A stretch of DNA of 16,423 bases from Gemmataceae bacterium (GTDB taxonomy: Bacteria; Planctomycetota; Planctomycetia; Gemmatales; Gemmataceae), in assembly GCA_020847555.1 (NCBI GenBank), contig JADLBT010000243.1, positions 1 through 16,423 on the forward strand, in the 5' to 3' direction. How positions within the stretch are numbered: position 1 is the stretch's first letter; every line of letters begins with the position of its first letter. The translations under genes were made by a program, and so were the position numbers. Under the pieces are notes generated by a model that worked only from the letters and a program-made list of their open reading frames with translations, was not told the DNA's origin and did no database searches. Shown piece by piece: positions 15,393 to 16,423 of the stretch.

Positions 15393-15577
15393 TCTCGATA
15401 CCCTCGCGAGGGAAGGGGACTATATTAACCATCGACCGCATGGGACGGCGGATTCTAGCGATTCCACGCCCTGAAGCGAGAGCAAGCCGTTTGCCGCGGC
15501 GTCCGCGTGGGTAGGCTGGGCGGGATGGTGAAACCGGAAGAGATCATCTGGAGCGAACTGGCGGAACGGGAGTTGCC
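15393..15577. promoter_or_regulatory. Divergent promoter region between the channel operon and pyrE
   Basis: 185 bp separating divergent genes. It contains the perfect 12-bp palindrome CCCTCGCGAGGG (15401-15412) just upstream of the channel start and the only AT-rich patch, TATATTAA (15421-15428), which could serve as a -10 element for either direction. No clear -35 was found, and the two promoters cannot be separated by eye. Confidence 0.35.
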
Positions 15578-16138
15578 ATGTTGAACGCGGCGCGCACACG
15601 CCTGCTGGAACTGTTCACGGATCGGGCCTTCGCCCGCGGGCGCTTCACGCTCGCGTCGGGGAAGGAGAGCAGTTACTACATCAACAGCAAGAAGGCGATC
15701 CTCAACTCCGAGGCGCTGTGGTTGCTTGGCGAGATCCTCTGGGAGATGACGCGCGACCTCGACCTGCAGGCGGTCGGCGGGCCGGAAGTCGGGGCGATCC
15801 CGATGGCGGCCGCGGTCGCCCAGCGCTATCACCAGGAGGGCCGTTCGCTGGAAGGGTTCTTCGTCCGCAAGCAGACGAAGGACCACGGCAGCGGGGAGCG
15901 TATCGAGGGCGTCCTGCGGCCGGGCTGGCGCGTCGCGATCCTGGAGGACGTGATCACCACGGCCGCGTCGGTAATGCGGTCGGTGACCGAGGTGGAGCTG
16001 GCGGGGGCGAGCGTCGTCGCGGTCATCTGCATCGTGGACCGCCTGGAGGGAGCGCAGGATCTGCTCGCGCCGCGCTACGATTTCCTGCCCATTTTCACCA
16101 TCCGCGACTTCGGCATCGAACCGAACCCGCCCGGCTGA
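15578..16138 (+). CDS. pyrE: Orotate phosphoribosyltransferase
   Basis: 186 aa, a little shorter than E. coli PyrE (about 213). It joins orotate to PRPP to make orotidine 5'-phosphate, the fifth step of UMP synthesis, in the cytoplasm. Visible motifs: FTLASGKESSYYINSKKA (23-40), the substrate-binding region; AVGGPEVGAIPMAAAVA (65-81); the mobile catalytic loop FVRKQTKDHGSG (95-106); and the PRPP-binding motif RVAILEDVITTAASV (118-132). In that motif the usual Gly-Gly or Gly-Thr after Thr-Thr is replaced by Ala-Ala, which is unusual but conservative. The ATG at 15578 has GGGAG with a 5-nt spacer. A tsaC-type gene follows after 11 nt, so they are probably co-transcribed. Confidence 0.92.
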   Translation: MLNAARTRLLELFTDRAFARGRFTLASGKESSYYINSKKAILNSEALWLLGEILWEMTRDLDLQAVGGPEVGAIPMAAAVAQRYHQEGRSLEGFFVRKQTKDHGSGERIEGVLRPGWRVAILEDVITTAASVMRSVTEVELAGASVVAVICIVDRLEGAQDLLAPRYDFLPIFTIRDFGIEPNPPG

Positions 16139-16149
16139 CCCCGCCCCCC

Positions 16150-16423
16150 ATGACTACCGAGATCCTCTCCGTCAGCCCGGACGCCCCCGACCCGCACGCC
16201 ATCGCCCGCGCCGCCGCGGTGCTGCGCCGCGGCGGATTGGTCACCTTTCCCACCGAAACCGTCTACGGCCTGGGGGCGAACGCCCTCGACCCGGCTGCCG
16301 TCGCCCGCATCTTCGCCGCCAAGGGCCGGCCAGCGACCAACCCCCTTATCGTCCACGTTGCCGGCATCGAGGAGACGCGGGCACTCGTGACCGCGTGGCC
16401 CGAGGCGGCCGAACACCTGGCCA
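16150..16423 (+). CDS. tsaC: L-threonylcarbamoyladenylate synthase (TsaC/Sua5), 3' end outside window
   Basis: The first 91 residues of the protein are visible. It makes threonylcarbamoyl-AMP from Thr, bicarbonate and ATP, the first step of t6A modification at position 37 of ANN-decoding tRNAs. The diagnostic YrdC/Sua5 motifs are clear: LRRGGLVTFPTETVYGLGAN (25-44), then IFAAKGRPATNPLIVHV (54-70), whose KGRP and NPLIVH segments bind the nucleotide and substrate. No Shine-Dalgarno sequence is seen in the C-rich 11-nt gap after pyrE (CCCGCCCCCC), so translation may depend on coupling to pyrE. Whether it is the short TsaC or long Sua5 form cannot be told, because the C-terminus is missing. Confidence 0.92.
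   Translation, partial: MTTEILSVSPDAPDPHAIARAAAVLRRGGLVTFPTETVYGLGANALDPAAVARIFAAKGRPATNPLIVHVAGIEETRALVTAWPEAAEHLA

Noticed and set aside
13641..15428. 595-codon plus-strand open frame opposite the channel operon
   Set aside because: The minus strand encodes clear membrane helices and the MotA/TolQ/ExbB signature; the plus frame is Arg/Gly-rich without motifs.
1..16423. tRNA, rRNA, CRISPR array, or insertion sequence
   Set aside because: I saw no cloverleaf-like sequence, no regularly spaced direct repeats, and no transposase or terminal repeats beyond the palindromes listed.

Overview
The window is very GC-rich, with strong third-position GC and therefore many long shadow reading frames on opposite strands. 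Its gene families are a neutral-ceramidase-like secreted hydrolase, a long WD40 protein, a family of secreted TPR and thioredoxin-like proteins, a Tyr/Pro-rich exported protein, and a MotA/TolQ/ExbB channel with coiled-coil partners. Together with several GTG starts and dispersed GC-rich palindromes, this is most like a planctomycete of the Gemmataceae type. That assignment is an inference from gene style, not from a marker gene.

Layout. (1) 1-3637, plus strand: the 3' part of a large SF1 (Upf1/Dna2-like) helicase with a coiled-coil insertion, translationally coupled (ATGA) to an unrecognised protein with a winged-helix-like segment. (2) 3638-3883: intergenic DNA built of inverted repeats, then 3884-6197: an exported TPR protein and an exported thioredoxin-like protein, probably one operon. 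(3) 6216-6245: a perfect 30-nt palindrome between convergent genes. (4) 6264-7544, minus: an exported neutral/alkaline ceramidase-like enzyme. (5) 7545-8106: a gene-free stretch with two degenerate copies of the palindrome and an AT-richer leader, then 8107-8574: a small exported Tyr/Pro-rich protein. (6) 8592-8650: a 17-bp-stem terminator-like hairpin, facing 8670-10499, minus: a cytoplasmic protein with about 14 WD40 blades. (7) 10759-15392, minus: a tight three-gene operon. It encodes a MotA/TolQ/ExbB-type proton channel with a long cytoplasmic tail (442 aa), a 749-aa single-TM coiled-coil protein with a duplicated domain and a Gly/Ala/Pro-rich linker of about 340 residues, and a 350-aa single-TM coiled-coil protein with a divergent version of the same domain. 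(8) 15578 to the end, plus: pyrE followed closely by the start of a tsaC/Sua5-type gene, which is cut by the window edge.

The most interesting part is the channel operon. It looks like an ion-driven stator with two different ExbD/MotB-like partners. Only the 350-aa partner has an Asp at the place where ExbD/TolR carry the proton-binding Asp; the 749-aa partner has Ala there. Both partners appear to end in related versions of one extracytoplasmic domain, and no peptidoglycan-binding OmpA domain is visible. I know of no name for this arrangement. The coupled helicase pair at the left edge is a second, weaker candidate for an uncharacterised system. The rest is ordinary housekeeping (pyrE, tsaC) or lineage-typical exported protein genes.
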